DNA of 64,000 nucleotides from Streptomyces sp. YIM 121038 (GCF_006088715.1 NZ_CP030771.1:5971501-6035500); one strand, 5' to 3'. Shown: positions 16,550 through 26,002, counted from the first letter of the stretch. The notes: generated by a model from the sequence alone, not told the origin. Numbers and translations are program-made.

Positions 16550-17827
16550 ATGGACGTCATCTCCGTCATCCGTACGAAGCGGGACCGGGGCGAGCTGAGC
16601 GACGAGCAGATCGACTGGGTCATCGACGCGTACACGCGCGGTGCCGTCGCCGACGAGCAGATGTCGGCCCTGGCCATGGCCATCCTGCTCAACGGCATGA
16701 ACCGTGGTGAGATCGCCCGCTGGACGGCGGCGATGATCGCGTCCGGCGAGCGCATGGACTTCTCCTCCCTGTCCCGCCCCACCGCCGACAAGCACTCCAC
16801 CGGCGGCGTCGGCGACAAGATCACGCTGCCGCTCGCCCCGCTGGTCGCCGCGTGCGGTGCGGCCGTGCCGCAGCTGTCCGGGCGCGGCCTCGGCCACACC
16901 GGCGGCACCCTGGACAAGCTGGAGGCGATCCCCGGCTGGCGCGCCCTGCTCTCCAACGAGGAGATGCTGAACGTCCTCGGCGGTGTCGGCTCGGTGATCT
17001 GTGCGGCGGGTGACGGCCTGGCGCCCGCCGACAAGAAGCTGTACGCGCTCCGCGACGTGACGGGCACGGTCGAGGCGATCCCGCTGATCGCCTCCTCCAT
17101 CATGTCGAAGAAGATCGCGGAGGGGACGGGCTCGCTCGTCCTGGACGTGAAGGTCGGCACCGGCGCGTTCATGAAGACGATCGAGGACGCGCGGGAACTG
17201 GCCGCCACGATGGTCGGCCTCGGCACCGACCACGGCGTGCGCACGGTGGCGCTCCTCACGGACATGTCCACGCCGCTCGGCCTCACGGCGGGCAACGCCC
17301 TCGAAGTCCGCGAGTCCGTCGAGGTCCTCGCGGGCGGCGGCCCGGCCGACGTGGTGGAGCTGACCCTCGCACTCGCCCGCGAGATGCTCGACGCGGCGGG
17401 CCTGCCGGACGCCGACCCGGCGAAGGCCCTCGCCGACGGCTCCGCGATGGACGTCTGGCGCCGCATGATCGCCGCGCAGGGCGGCGACCCCGACGCGCGG
17501 CTGCCGGTGGCGCGCGAGACCCACGTCGTGACCGCGCCGTCCTCCGGGGTGCTCACCCGCCTCGACGCCTACGACGTCGGCGTCGCGGCCTGGCGTCTCG
17601 GCGCGGGCCGGGCCCGCAAGGAGGACCCGGTGCAGGCCGGGGCAGGCGTCGAACTCCACGCCAAGCCGGGCACCACGGTCACCGCGGGCCAGCCCCTCCT
17701 CACCCTCCACACGGACACCCCCGAGCGCTTCGCGTACGCGCTCGAGTCCCTCGCGGGCGCGTACGACATCGCGCCCGAGGGCACGGCGTTCTCGGCGCAG
17801 CCGATCGTCCTGGAGCGCGTGGTCTGA
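16550..17827 (+). CDS. deoA: Thymidine phosphorylase
   Basis: 425 residues, family-typical length. Signatures: DVISVIRTKRDRGELS at the start, DKHSTGGVGDK (phosphate site), SGRGLGHTGGTLDKLE, the catalytic-region SSIMSKKIAEGT and LDVKVGTGAFMK. It cleaves thymidine and deoxyuridine with phosphate to give base plus 2-deoxyribose 1-phosphate. GGAAGGA sits before ATG 16550. It is separated from cdd by a terminator but shares the operator motif with the nucleoside units, so it appears co-regulated rather than co-transcribed. Confidence 0.96.
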   Translation: MDVISVIRTKRDRGELSDEQIDWVIDAYTRGAVADEQMSALAMAILLNGMNRGEIARWTAAMIASGERMDFSSLSRPTADKHSTGGVGDKITLPLAPLVAACGAAVPQLSGRGLGHTGGTLDKLEAIPGWRALLSNEEMLNVLGGVGSVICAAGDGLAPADKKLYALRDVTGTVEAIPLIASSIMSKKIAEGTGSLVLDVKVGTGAFMKTIEDARELAATMVGLGTDHGVRTVALLTDMSTPLGLTAGNALEVRESVEVLAGGGPADVVELTLALAREMLDAAGLPDADPAKALADGSAMDVWRRMIAAQGGDPDARLPVARETHVVTAPSSGVLTRLDAYDVGVAAWRLGAGRARKEDPVQAGAGVELHAKPGTTVTAGQPLLTLHTDTPERFAYALESLAGAYDIAPEGTAFSAQPIVLERVV

Positions 17828-17859
17828 CCCGCGCGGGGCGCCCCGGGCCGTGGGTATTC

Positions 17860-17942
17860 AGCCCGTCCGGTGTTTGAGGACGAGGCGCGGAGCGCCGATA
17901 CGGGGTCCGGGGCGGAGCCCCGGTTTCGGGAAGGGGCGGGGT
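17860..17942. repeat. Dispersed Streptomyces intergenic element with hairpin
   Basis: AGCCCGTCCGGTGTTTGAGG begins the element. A perfect hairpin CCGGGGC-GGA-GCCCCGG (17907-17923) lies inside and GGGAAGGGGCGGGG ends it. The same modules recur at 10319, 45397, 45461, 48275 and 56929. Here it may also terminate deoA. Confidence 0.65.
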
Positions 17943-17961
17943 GGGGGAGAGAAGCGCACCG

Positions 17962-18351
17962 ATGAGTTCGCCCTACCCCGCCGGTCCCTCCTACGTGGCA
18001 ACCTCTGCGAACCTCATCGTCATCACCGGCCCCGTCCGCCAGGACGACGTACCGGCGCTGTGCGCCGAGTTGCACCACCGCGCGGCGAACGGGCACACCG
18101 AAGTGGTGTGTGACCTGCGCGGCGTCACCACCGCGGACCTGGCCACGGTCGACGCCGTGGCCCGGCTGCGGCTCGCCGCCCGCAGGGCCGACGTGGGGCT
18201 GCGCCTGCGCGGACCCACCCCGGCCCTGTGGGCGCTGCTGCGCCTGGTCGGCCTCGCGGAGCTATGCGTCGAGGTGGAGCGGGACCCCGAACAGCGGGAA
18301 CCACCGCTCGGTGTCGAGGAAGCAGTGGAACCCCGCGACCCGGCCCGCTGA
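17962..18351 (+). CDS. STAS-domain protein
   Basis: 129 residues. Residues ~14-105 look like a STAS (anti-sigma-factor antagonist-like) fold: NLIVITGPV, EVVCDLRGVTTADLATVDAVARL and the RLRGPTPALWALLRLVGLAE helix. The conserved phospho-Ser position appears to be Thr or Ala, so classic SpoIIAA-type phosphoswitching is doubtful. GGAGAGA precedes ATG 17962. The last ~23 codons are antisense to the 3' end of the convergent ECF sigma gene (90-bp overlap). A regulatory link to that sigma factor is only a guess. Confidence 0.7.
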   Translation: MSSPYPAGPSYVATSANLIVITGPVRQDDVPALCAELHHRAANGHTEVVCDLRGVTTADLATVDAVARLRLAARRADVGLRLRGPTPALWALLRLVGLAELCVEVERDPEQREPPLGVEEAVEPRDPAR

Positions 18352-19245
18352 GAGCTCGATGACCTGGATCGCCCAGGGCATGAAGCCGCCGTTGTCCGGG
18401 TCGGGCTTGTACTGCGCGAACGCGGGCGTGCCGTTCGCCTCCACCGGGAGGAGCCGGGAGTTCGCGCACGCCGCGCCCATCGTCGACATGAAGCCGGTGA
18501 TGTCCTGCGGTCCGCGCAGCCACAGGTCGAACGGGGGCATCGTCATGACGGCGTCCTCGTGGAGCAGGGCGGTGAGCGCCGCCATGTCGTACCCCTCGAA
18601 GGCCTTCACATAGCGGTCGAGGAGCTTGCGCTGCTCATCGTCCAGCGGGTCGGACGTCGCGGTGTCGTCGGCGGGGCGCTCGGCGAGGGTCGCGCGGGCC
18701 CGCTGCAGCGCGCTGTTCACGGAGGCGACCGTCGTGCCGAGCAGCTCGGCGACCTCGCTGGCCTTCCAGGCGAGGACCTCGCGCAGGATGAGCACCGCCC
18801 GCTGCTTGGCGGGCAGTTGCTGGAGCGCGGCGACGAAGGCGAGCCGCACGGACTCCTTGGCGACGGCCGCCTCCTCGGGGCCGCTGACGGAGGGCAGGAC
18901 GCGGGCGTCCGGTATCGGCTCCAGCCAGACGTTGTCCGCGCGGGGGTTGAGGGCCGCCTGGGCCAGGGGCGTGGAGGCGGTCAGGTCCATGGGGCGGGCG
19001 CGGCGGTTGCCCGCGTTCAGCATGTCCAGGCAGACGTTCGTCGCGATGCGGTACAGCCAGGAGCGGAGGCTGGAGCGGCCCTCGAACTTCTCATAGCTGC
19101 GCCAGGCGCGGACCATCGTGTCCTGCACGGCGTCCTCGGCCTCGAAGGCCGAGCCCAGCATGCGGTAGCAGTACCCCGTGAGCTCGACGCGGTGCTTCTC
19201 CAGGCTCGCGTCCAGCTCGGTGGTCGCTCCAACGGTCCGGCTCAT
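18262..19245 (-). CDS. ECF sigma factor with SnoaL-like C-terminal domain
   Basis: 327 residues. Region 2 includes FEAEDAVQDTMVRAWRSYE and SLRSWLYRIATNVCLD; region 4 includes LPAKQRAVLILREVLAWKAS and the helix-turn-helix LLGTTVASVNSALQRAR. Residues ~200-327 form a SnoaL-like domain (DPLDDEQRKLLDRYVKAFE, VIELSAGRVAGFHCFLD), the architecture of the SigJ/TIGR02960-type ECF groups in which this domain tunes activity instead of a separate anti-sigma. ATG 19245 is preferred over upstream alternatives because it begins just before the conserved domain. It overlaps the STAS gene tail to tail. Confidence 0.9.
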   Translation of the reverse strand: MSRTVGATTELDASLEKHRVELTGYCYRMLGSAFEAEDAVQDTMVRAWRSYEKFEGRSSLRSWLYRIATNVCLDMLNAGNRRARPMDLTASTPLAQAALNPRADNVWLEPIPDARVLPSVSGPEEAAVAKESVRLAFVAALQQLPAKQRAVLILREVLAWKASEVAELLGTTVASVNSALQRARATLAERPADDTATSDPLDDEQRKLLDRYVKAFEGYDMAALTALLHEDAVMTMPPFDLWLRGPQDITGFMSTMGAACANSRLLPVEANGTPAFAQYKPDPDNGGFMPWAIQVIELSAGRVAGFHCFLDTERWFPLFGVPLHLDA

Positions 19246-19453
19246 CCCAACCCACCCCTGTGCCTCTGCCTCGCCGGCGCGGACGCCCCAGCACACCGGA
19301 AGCTACCGCAGCCCACTGACAACGGCCTCCGGAGCGGCGAAAACGGCAGTTCACGGGGGTTGTTTGCGCTATGGGCGCGCGCCCGCGCGACGGCCCCGGC
19401 CTCCCCGCGCGACCGCCCCGGGCCCCCGCAGCGGACGAGCCCCCGCCGCACCG

Positions 19454-20749
19454 TCAGCAGGCGCTCGCCACCGGTGTCACGCGCCGCGCCGCCCGCGTCC
19501 CGAACAGCGTGATCCCCACGACGCCCACCACCGCGAGCACGCCGAGCGCCACGGTCCCGCCCCAGCCGCCGGAGTGGAAGGCGACCGCGCCGAGGGTGCC
19601 GCCCGCGCTGCTGCCCACGTAGTACGCGGACTGGTAGAGCGCGGAGGCCTGCGCGCGGCCCCGCGTGGCCGTGTGGCTCACCGACGAGGACGCCACGGCG
19701 TGGCCCGCGAAGAAGCCCGCCGTGATCAGGACCAGGCCGAGCAGCACGAGGAGCACGTCGGAGGAGAGCGAGAGGAGCAGGCCCGCGGCCGTCGTGCTCG
19801 CGGCCAGGTACAGCGCGCCGCGCCGCCCGAGCCGCATGACCAGCTTCCCGGCCGCGGCCGAGGAGGCCGTACCGACCAGATAGACGAGGAAGACCGAGCC
19901 GATGACGCCCTGCGGCAGCGAGAACGGGGCCTCGGTGAGGCGGTAGCCGATCACCGTGTAGACCGCGCCGAACACCGTCATGAACAGCGCGCCGATCGCG
20001 TACAGACGGCGCAGCAGCGGGTTCGACAGATGCGAGCGCACCGTGCGGCCCAGGGACTTCGGGCTGAGCGTGCCCGGCGTGAAGTGGCGCGGCGCGGGCA
20101 GCAGCGCGCGGAAGGCGAGCGCGCACAGGACCGCGACGGCGCCGACCACGGCCAGGGCCCAGCGCCAGCCCCAGGCCTGCGCGACCCAGCCGGTGACGAT
20201 GCGGCCGCTCATGCCGCCGATGGAGTTGCCCGCCACGAACATGCCGATCGCGGCGACCAGGGCCTTGGGCCGCACCTCCTCGGCGAGGTAGGCCATCGCG
20301 GAGGCGGGCAGTCCGGCGAGCGCCGCGCCCTGCACCGCGCGCAGCGCGATCAGGGCACCCACCGAGGGGGCGAGCGGCACGAGCAGTCCGACCACGACGG
20401 CCACGGCGAGCGAAGCCGTCATCAGGGTGCGGCGGCCGTACCGCTCCGACAGGGCGCTCAGCGGCAGGACGAACAGGGCGAGCGCGCCGGTCGCGGCGGA
20501 CACCGTCCAGCTCGCGGTGGACGCGCTCACGCCCAGGTCGGCGGAGATCAGGGGGAGCAGCGCCTGCGTGGAGTACAGCAGGGCGAAGGTGGCGACGCCC
20601 GCGAGGAAGAGCGCGAAGCTCATGCGGCGGTAGCCGGGGCCTCCGGGTGCCATGCGGGAGTCGCGCGCGGGGGTGGCTTCGGGAGCGGGGGACGACGGGG
20701 AGAGGGCGACCGCGTGGGTGGCGGACGCCCCGCTACTGGCAGGAGGCAT
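19454..20749 (-). CDS. MFS transporter
   Basis: 431 residues with about twelve membrane helices after a ~40-residue polar N-terminus. The loop motif LSERYGRRTLM after helix 2 is the MFS signature, and YSTQALLPLISADLGVS in helix 1 is typical of the YnfM/drug-efflux branch. It is divergent from a LysR regulator across 63 bases, a common arrangement for regulated efflux. ATG 20749 has TACGTT six bases upstream on the reverse strand, predicting a leaderless mRNA. Substrate unknown. Confidence 0.9.
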   Translation of the reverse strand: MPPASSGASATHAVALSPSSPAPEATPARDSRMAPGGPGYRRMSFALFLAGVATFALLYSTQALLPLISADLGVSASTASWTVSAATGALALFVLPLSALSERYGRRTLMTASLAVAVVVGLLVPLAPSVGALIALRAVQGAALAGLPASAMAYLAEEVRPKALVAAIGMFVAGNSIGGMSGRIVTGWVAQAWGWRWALAVVGAVAVLCALAFRALLPAPRHFTPGTLSPKSLGRTVRSHLSNPLLRRLYAIGALFMTVFGAVYTVIGYRLTEAPFSLPQGVIGSVFLVYLVGTASSAAAGKLVMRLGRRGALYLAASTTAAGLLLSLSSDVLLVLLGLVLITAGFFAGHAVASSSVSHTATRGRAQASALYQSAYYVGSSAGGTLGAVAFHSGGWGGTVALGVLAVVGVVGITLFGTRAARRVTPVASAC

Positions 20750-20812
20750 GTCTCGAACGTAGGACCGCGTCGCCTCATGCGTCCAATGCATGGAACGGCC
20801 ATAATCCATCCC

Positions 20813-21775
20813 ATGCAGCATCAGCAGAGGTCACAGGCCCGACTGTCGCAGAACAGTGACACACAGGACACGGATCACATCGTGCGGTTGCTCGCCCCGC
20901 GCCTGGCGTACTTCGCCGGGGTCGCGCGCACCGAGCACGTCACGCGCGCCGCCCAGGAGCTCCAGGTGCCGCAGTCCACGCTGTCGCGCGCGCTCGTCCG
21001 GCTCGAACGGGACCTGGGCGTCGACCTGTTCGCGCGGCACGGGCGCACGGTGTCGCTGACCCCCGCGGGCCGCACCTTCCTCGGCTCGGTCGAGCGCGCG
21101 CTCGCCGAGGTCGGCCGGGCCGCCGAGTCCGTGCGGGCCGACGCGGACCCGGCCTCGGGCAAGGTCGCCTTCGGCTTTCTGCACACGATGGGGTCCGAGA
21201 CGGTGCCCGGCCTCATCCGGGCCTTCCGGGCCGACCACCCGCGCGTGCGGTTCAGCCTCGTGCAGAACTACGGCGAGGCCATGCTGGAGCGGCTGCGTGC
21301 CGGGGAGCTCGACCTGTGTCTGACCTCGCCGGTGCCCGACGCGCCCGACCTGGTGGCCCGGCGTCTGGACGAGCAGCGCCTGCGGCTGGTCGTGCCGGAC
21401 GACCACCGGCTCGCCGGGCGCAAGCGGGTGCGCCTCGCGGAGGCCGCCGACGAGGCCTTCGTGACCCTGGAGCCGGGGTACGGCCTCCGGCGGATCACCG
21501 ACGCGCTCTGCGCCGAGGCCGGGTTCAGGCCCCGGATCGCCTTCGAGGGGGAGGAGGCCGAGACCCTGCGCGGCCTGGTGGCCGCCGGGCTCGGCGTGGC
21601 GCTGCTCCCGCCGCCCGCCGTGGCCCGGCCGGGGGTGGTGGAGCTGACCGTCACCGGGCAGCGGGCGGTCCGCGAGGTCGGCGTGGCGTGGCTGGACGGG
21701 CATCCGGACACCGCGCCGGTGGCGGCGTTCAAGCGGTTCCTGCTCAGCAGGCGGGGTCAGCTCCTTCCGCGCTGA
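20813..21775 (+). CDS. LysR-family transcriptional regulator
   Basis: 320 residues. N-terminal winged helix-turn-helix: YFAGVARTEHVTRAAQELQV then QSTLSRALVRLERDLGVDLF and LTPAGRTFL. The C-terminal periplasmic-binding-like effector domain contains ELDLCLTSPVP and GLGVALLPPPAV. It probably controls the divergent MFS gene; the short shared region holds the partial dyad CATGCGTCCAATGCATG around 20776-20792, which could be its site. CATAAT seven bases before ATG 20813 suggests a leaderless start. Confidence 0.92.
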   Translation: MQHQQRSQARLSQNSDTQDTDHIVRLLAPRLAYFAGVARTEHVTRAAQELQVPQSTLSRALVRLERDLGVDLFARHGRTVSLTPAGRTFLGSVERALAEVGRAAESVRADADPASGKVAFGFLHTMGSETVPGLIRAFRADHPRVRFSLVQNYGEAMLERLRAGELDLCLTSPVPDAPDLVARRLDEQRLRLVVPDDHRLAGRKRVRLAEAADEAFVTLEPGYGLRRITDALCAEAGFRPRIAFEGEEAETLRGLVAAGLGVALLPPPAVARPGVVELTVTGQRAVREVGVAWLDGHPDTAPVAAFKRFLLSRRGQLLPR

Positions 21776-22033
21776 CACCGGCACACACGGCCGCCCGGCG
21801 GAATTCCCCAATCGCCCGCTTATGAATAGGACTTGCCAGTAGGACGAGTTGCACATGCTGCAACCAAATAGGGTTTCACTGGCAGTTCGGACAGTTTTAT
21901 CGATCGAGGTGTTGCGTCACACCCGTAACGCTGGTCTAGGCTCTGATCGATCATCGTTCGATGGGTCTTCAACTTCCTGTGTGGCCATGCCCGTTGGGGG
22001 AGTGTGGCCAGGTGCGAGACAAGTGAGGCATAC

Positions 22034-23728
22034 ATGGCAAAGAACGACAGATCCCTGGGTCGTAGATCCCTCCTGACCGGTGCCGCCGCCGTCGCCGGCG
22101 GGGCGGCCGTCAGCTCGGCCCTGCCCGCGACCGCCCAGGCGGCCCCGCGCACGGCAGCGGCCGCCGCGGCCGCCGACGCCACCTCCGCGACGTCCGACTA
22201 CATCACCGTCAGCCCCAGCGACCCGCGCTTCCCCGACCTGGTGCGCGGCACCAACCAGCGCTGGGTCGCCAAGCCCGACTACGTCCGCCTCGTCACCACC
22301 ACCGCCCAGGCGGTGCGGGCCGTGCAGGACGCCGTCACCGCCGGCAAGCGGCTGACCGTCCGCAGCGGCGGCCACTGCTACGAGGACTTCGTCTTCAACA
22401 AGGACGTCCAGGTCGTCATCGACATGTCGGGGATGACCCAGGTCTACTACGACAGCGCCAAGAACGCCTTCGCCGTCGAGGGCGGTGCCTCCAACCTCCA
22501 GATCTACGAGACGCTCTACAAGCTGTACGGCGTCACGCTCCCGGCCGGCTCCTGTGCCTCCGTCGGCGCGGGCGGCCACATATCGGGCGGCGGCTACGGC
22601 CTGCTCTCCCGGCTGCACGGCCTGACCGTCGACCACCTCTACGGCGTCGAGGTCGTCACGGTGGACAAGAACGGCACCGCCAAGGCCGTCGTCGCGACCC
22701 GCGACTCCACCGACGCCTCGCTCAAGGACCTGTGGTGGGCCCACACCGGCGGTGGCGGCGGCAACTTCGGCCTGATCACCCGCTACTGGCTGCGCTCGCC
22801 CGGCGCCACCGGCACCGACCCGACCAAGCTCCTGCCGAAGCCCCCGTCCGAGGTCTTCGTGCACGCCACGGCCGTCAAGTGGGCCGACCTGACCGAGGCG
22901 TCCTTCACCCGGCTGATCCAGAACTGGGGCGCCTGGCACGAGCAGAACAGCGCGCCGGACTCCAAGTACAACTCGCTGTTCGGCCTCCTGAAGCTGAACC
23001 AGAAGGCCGGCGCCAACTCCGAGATCGCCCTGCTCACGCAGATGGACGCCACGGTCCCCGACGCCCAGGCCCTCCTGGACGACTACCTGGCCGCGGTCTT
23101 CGCGGGCGTGGGCGCCACCCGCCAGGCCATGACCCAGCGCGCGGGCGAGCACGCGGCCATGCCGCAGTTCGCCAAGCCCCGCACGCTGCCCTGGTACATC
23201 GCGACCGACTACCTCAGCGGCGGCAACCCCACGCTGTACGGCAAGTACAAGTCGGCGTACGCCCGCAAGGGCTTCTCCACCACTCAGATCAAGGCGATGT
23301 ACAAGCACCTGACGCGCACCGACTACAGCAACGGTGACGCGCTGGTCCAGATCGACTCGTACGGCGGCCGCATCAACGCCGTCAAGTCCGGCGACACCGC
23401 CGTGCCGCAGCGCGACTCGGTGCTCAAGCTCCAGTACCAGACCTACTGGACGAACCCGGCCGACGAGGCCAAGCACGTGGCCTGGATCCGCGAGTTCTAC
23501 AAGGACGTGTACGCCGAGACCGGCGGCGTCCCGGTGCCGGGCGACATCAACGACGGCTGCTACGTCAACTACCCCGACAAGGACCTCGGCGACGCCGCCT
23601 GGAACACCTCGTCGACCGCGTGGAACAGCCTGTACTACAAGGAGAACTACGCCCGTCTGCAGAAGGCGAAGGCGGCCTGGGACCCGAAGGACATCTTCCG
23701 CCACGCCCAGTCGGTCCGCCTGCCGTAA
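22034..23728 (+). CDS. Tat-secreted berberine-bridge-type FAD oxidoreductase
   Basis: 564 residues. A twin-arginine signal (GRRSLLTGAAAVAGG) ends near AQAAP. The FAD-binding PCMH domain has SGGHCYEDF (His for 8-alpha linkage) and the Cys of PAGSCASVGAGGHISGGGYG, so flavin is probably held by two covalent bonds. The C-terminal BBE motif CYVNYPDKDL ... YYKENYARLQKAK is complete. Relatives oxidise sugars, chito-oligosaccharides or alkaloids; substrate not predictable. A promoter with TTGCGT (21912) and TAGGCT (21937-21942) lies ~90 bases upstream, spaced 19 bases. Confidence 0.92.
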   Translation: MAKNDRSLGRRSLLTGAAAVAGGAAVSSALPATAQAAPRTAAAAAAADATSATSDYITVSPSDPRFPDLVRGTNQRWVAKPDYVRLVTTTAQAVRAVQDAVTAGKRLTVRSGGHCYEDFVFNKDVQVVIDMSGMTQVYYDSAKNAFAVEGGASNLQIYETLYKLYGVTLPAGSCASVGAGGHISGGGYGLLSRLHGLTVDHLYGVEVVTVDKNGTAKAVVATRDSTDASLKDLWWAHTGGGGGNFGLITRYWLRSPGATGTDPTKLLPKPPSEVFVHATAVKWADLTEASFTRLIQNWGAWHEQNSAPDSKYNSLFGLLKLNQKAGANSEIALLTQMDATVPDAQALLDDYLAAVFAGVGATRQAMTQRAGEHAAMPQFAKPRTLPWYIATDYLSGGNPTLYGKYKSAYARKGFSTTQIKAMYKHLTRTDYSNGDALVQIDSYGGRINAVKSGDTAVPQRDSVLKLQYQTYWTNPADEAKHVAWIREFYKDVYAETGGVPVPGDINDGCYVNYPDKDLGDAAWNTSSTAWNSLYYKENYARLQKAKAAWDPKDIFRHAQSVRLP

Positions 23729-23733
23729 GGCCA

Positions 23734-23777
23734 CAGTTCCCCGCGCCTCAGTGCCCTGAAAGGGGCGCGGGGAACTG
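23734..23777 (+). terminator. Terminator that is also a common Streptomyces repeat
   Basis: Perfect 14-bp stem CAGTTCCCCGCGCC / GGCGCGGGGAACTG with a 16-base loop. The sequence and its continuation (CGCGATCAGCCACGACGC) match a repeat I recognise from many Streptomyces intergenic regions. Confidence 0.8.
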
Positions 23778-23810
23778 CGCGATCAGCCACGACGCACCCG
23801 CAGTCGAAAC

Positions 23811-24575
23811 TCAGCCCCGCGACGCCCCACCGAAGCCGGAGGCGAGCGGCATCCGTAACCCGATGGGCGGCGGAGCCGCGAGCGCGTCCTCCAGGGGCCG
23901 GGCGAAGGCGTACCCGTACAAGGACCCCTGGACGAAGTTCACGGCGAGGGCCAGCACCTCGTCACGGTGCTGGCTCAGCCGGTGCCCGTCCGAGTGGACC
24001 TCGAACCGGCACACCTCCCGGTTCGCCTTCTTCGCCCGCTCCGCGAGCCGGAACGACAGCTCGGGATCGGTCCGCTCGTCGTTCGTGCCGTGCACGATCA
24101 GCACCTGCCGCCCCGCCAGCTGCTTCACCGGTTCGGGCGGCGCCGCCACGTCGTCCTCGGGCAGCCACGGGGCGAGCGCAAGCACCGACTGCACGGCGCT
24201 GTGACCGGCCGCGCGCAGCGCCGCACGGCCGCCCATGTCGACCCCGGCGAGACACACCGGCACGTCGCCGTAGCGGCGCACCACCTCGTCGGCCGCCCAC
24301 TCGGCGTCCCGGGCGAGCTGCGCCTCCGCGCCGTTCCAGCCGCTCACGCGGTAGTGCACGACGTGGGCCGCGAGCCCGTCGGCGCGCCCGGCGCGGGCGA
24401 GCCGCCGCCCGAGGGGCCGCACCGCCGACGCGGCGAGGAACGACGGCTTGCGGGCCGACGCCGCGTGGCCGCCCGGCAGGAGCAGCACCACCGCGCTCAC
24501 CGTCGAGGGCCGCGCGGCGATCGCCCGCCCGAGCCCGGCCGTGCGCGCCGGTCGCGATGTCGCTTGCTGAGCCAT
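23811..24575 (-). CDS. Alpha/beta hydrolase with Asp at the nucleophile elbow
   Basis: 254 residues. Dienelactone-hydrolase-like fold: VVLLLPGG oxyanion strand, nucleophile elbow CLAGVDMGGRAAL near residue 113, VLIVHGTNDERTD (acid residue) and the base-carrying HSDGHRLSQH. The elbow reads G-V-D-M-G where esterases have G-x-S-x-G, so the nucleophile would be Asp, as in haloalkane dehalogenases and epoxide hydrolases, or the protein may be inactive as an esterase. Single gene between the BBE oxidase and add; substrate unknown. Confidence 0.85.
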   Translation of the reverse strand: MAQQATSRPARTAGLGRAIAARPSTVSAVVLLLPGGHAASARKPSFLAASAVRPLGRRLARAGRADGLAAHVVHYRVSGWNGAEAQLARDAEWAADEVVRRYGDVPVCLAGVDMGGRAALRAAGHSAVQSVLALAPWLPEDDVAAPPEPVKQLAGRQVLIVHGTNDERTDPELSFRLAERAKKANREVCRFEVHSDGHRLSQHRDEVLALAVNFVQGSLYGYAFARPLEDALAAPPPIGLRMPLASGFGGASRG

Positions 24576-24648
24576 GCCAGAACAGTGTCAGAAGTCCGTG
24601 TGGATGCCACCCGTCCGCCTGGTCACTGTTACGTATCGACCAGTGAGT

Positions 24649-24662
24649 TCTACGCGCGTAGG
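24649..24662 (+). promoter_or_regulatory. Nucleoside operator, site 4 (add)
   Basis: Perfect palindrome CTACGCGCGTAG (24650-24661) with flanking T and G. TAGAGT (24666-24671) follows directly, then six bases and the ATG, so the operator occupies about -29 to -17 of a predicted leaderless promoter. Confidence 0.8.
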
Positions 24663-24677
24663 AGTTAGAGTGCGGAA

Positions 24678-25871
24678 ATGACGAGCCAGATCAGGAAGAT
24701 CACTGAAGGAAGCGGTCACACGGGCCGTGGCACCGCCCCGGGAGTCCCGGGCTCCGAGCAGATCCGCCGCGCTCCCAAGGTCCTGCTCCACGACCACCTC
24801 GACGGCGGCCTGCGCCCCGGCACCATCGTCGACCTCGCCCGCGACTGCGGCTACGAGGGCCTCCCCGAGACCGACCCCGACAAGCTCGGCGTCTGGTTCC
24901 GCGAGGCCGCCGACTCCGGCTCCCTGGAGCGGTACCTGGAGACGTTCGCGCACACCTGCGCCGTGATGCAGACCAAGGACGCCCTCAAGCGCGTCGCCGC
25001 CGAGTGCGCCGAGGACCTGGCCGAGGACGGCGTCGTCTACGCCGAGATCCGCTACGCCCCCGAGCAGCACCTGGAGGCCGGACTCACCCTCGAAGAGGTC
25101 GTCGAGGCCGTCAACGAGGGCTTCCGCGAGGGCGAGCGCCGCGCCCGGGCGAACGGCCACCGCATCCGGGTGGGCGCCCTGCTCACCGCCATGCGGCACG
25201 CGGCCCGCGCCCTGGAGATCGCCGAACTCGCCAACCGCTACCGCGACTCGGGCGTCGTCGGCTTCGACATCGCGGGCGCGGAGGCGGGCTTCCCTCCCAC
25301 CCGCCACCTCGACGCCTTCGAGTACCTGAAGCGCGAGAACAACCACTTCACGATCCACGCCGGTGAGGCCTTCGGCCTGCCCTCCATCTGGCAGGCCCTC
25401 CAGTGGTGCGGCGCCGACCGCCTCGGCCACGGCGTGCGCATCATCGACGACATCAAGGTCGCCGACGACGGCACCGTGCAGCTCGGCCGCCTCGCCTCCT
25501 ACGTGCGCGACAAGCGCATCCCGCTGGAGCTGTGCCCCAGCTCGAACCTCCAGACCGGCGCCGCCAGTTCGTACGCCGAGCACCCGATCGGCCTGCTGCG
25601 CGAGCTGCACTTCCGGGCGACCGTCAACACCGACAACCGCCTGATGTCCGGCACCAGCATGAGCCGCGAGTTCGAGCACCTGGTCGGCACCTTCGGCTAC
25701 ACGCTCGACGACATGCAGTGGTTCACCGTCAATGCCATGAAGTCGGCGTTCATTCCTTTCGATGAACGCCTCGCGATGATCAATGACGTCATCAAGCCCG
25801 GCTATGCCGAGCTCAAGTCCGAATGGCTGTTCCGCCAGACCGCCTCCACCAGCGGATCCGTCGACAGCTAA
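24678..25871 (+). CDS. add: Adenosine deaminase
   Basis: 397 residues. Zinc enzyme converting adenosine and deoxyadenosine to inosine forms. Signatures: [16 protein letters not shown] (the usual HxH metal pair), [10 protein letters not shown], the HAGEAFG metal and catalytic Glu motif, [15 protein letters not shown] and [13 protein letters not shown] with the catalytic Asp. The 32-residue N-terminal extension is Ser/Gly/Pro-rich. Start at ATG 24678 fits a leaderless transcript. The operator links it to the nucleoside regulon although it lies 7 kb away from deoA. Confidence 0.96.
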   Translation: MTSQIRKITEGSGHTGRGTAPGVPGSEQIRRAPKVLLHDHLDGGLRPGTIVDLARDCGYEGLPETDPDKLGVWFREAADSGSLERYLETFAHTCAVMQTKDALKRVAAECAEDLAEDGVVYAEIRYAPEQHLEAGLTLEEVVEAVNEGFREGERRARANGHRIRVGALLTAMRHAARALEIAELANRYRDSGVVGFDIAGAEAGFPPTRHLDAFEYLKRENNHFTIHAGEAFGLPSIWQALQWCGADRLGHGVRIIDDIKVADDGTVQLGRLASYVRDKRIPLELCPSSNLQTGAASSYAEHPIGLLRELHFRATVNTDNRLMSGTSMSREFEHLVGTFGYTLDDMQWFTVNAMKSAFIPFDERLAMINDVIKPGYAELKSEWLFRQTASTSGSVDS

Positions 25872-25891
25872 GCGGATTTTGTACGTCAATG

Positions 25892-25923
25892 AAGCGGCCG
25901 GGAGTACCCACTCCCGGCCGCTT
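25892..25923 (+). terminator. Terminator of add
   Basis: Perfect 14-bp stem AAGCGGCCGGGAGT / ACTCCCGGCCGCTT with an ACCC loop, followed by TTC, 20 bases after the stop. Confidence 0.85.
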
Positions 25924-26002
25924 TCGGCTGTTTGCGGCCCCAGCTTGAGGGTGTTTAACGTCGAGCACCGCTCAACGCCCCCGTAGCAAGGACGCATTGA
26001 AG

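Noticed and set aside
21929..21943. CTGGTCTAGGCTC as a DasR site in front of the BBE oxidase
   Set aside because: Only one half fits the DasR consensus; TAGGCT is better explained as a -10 box.
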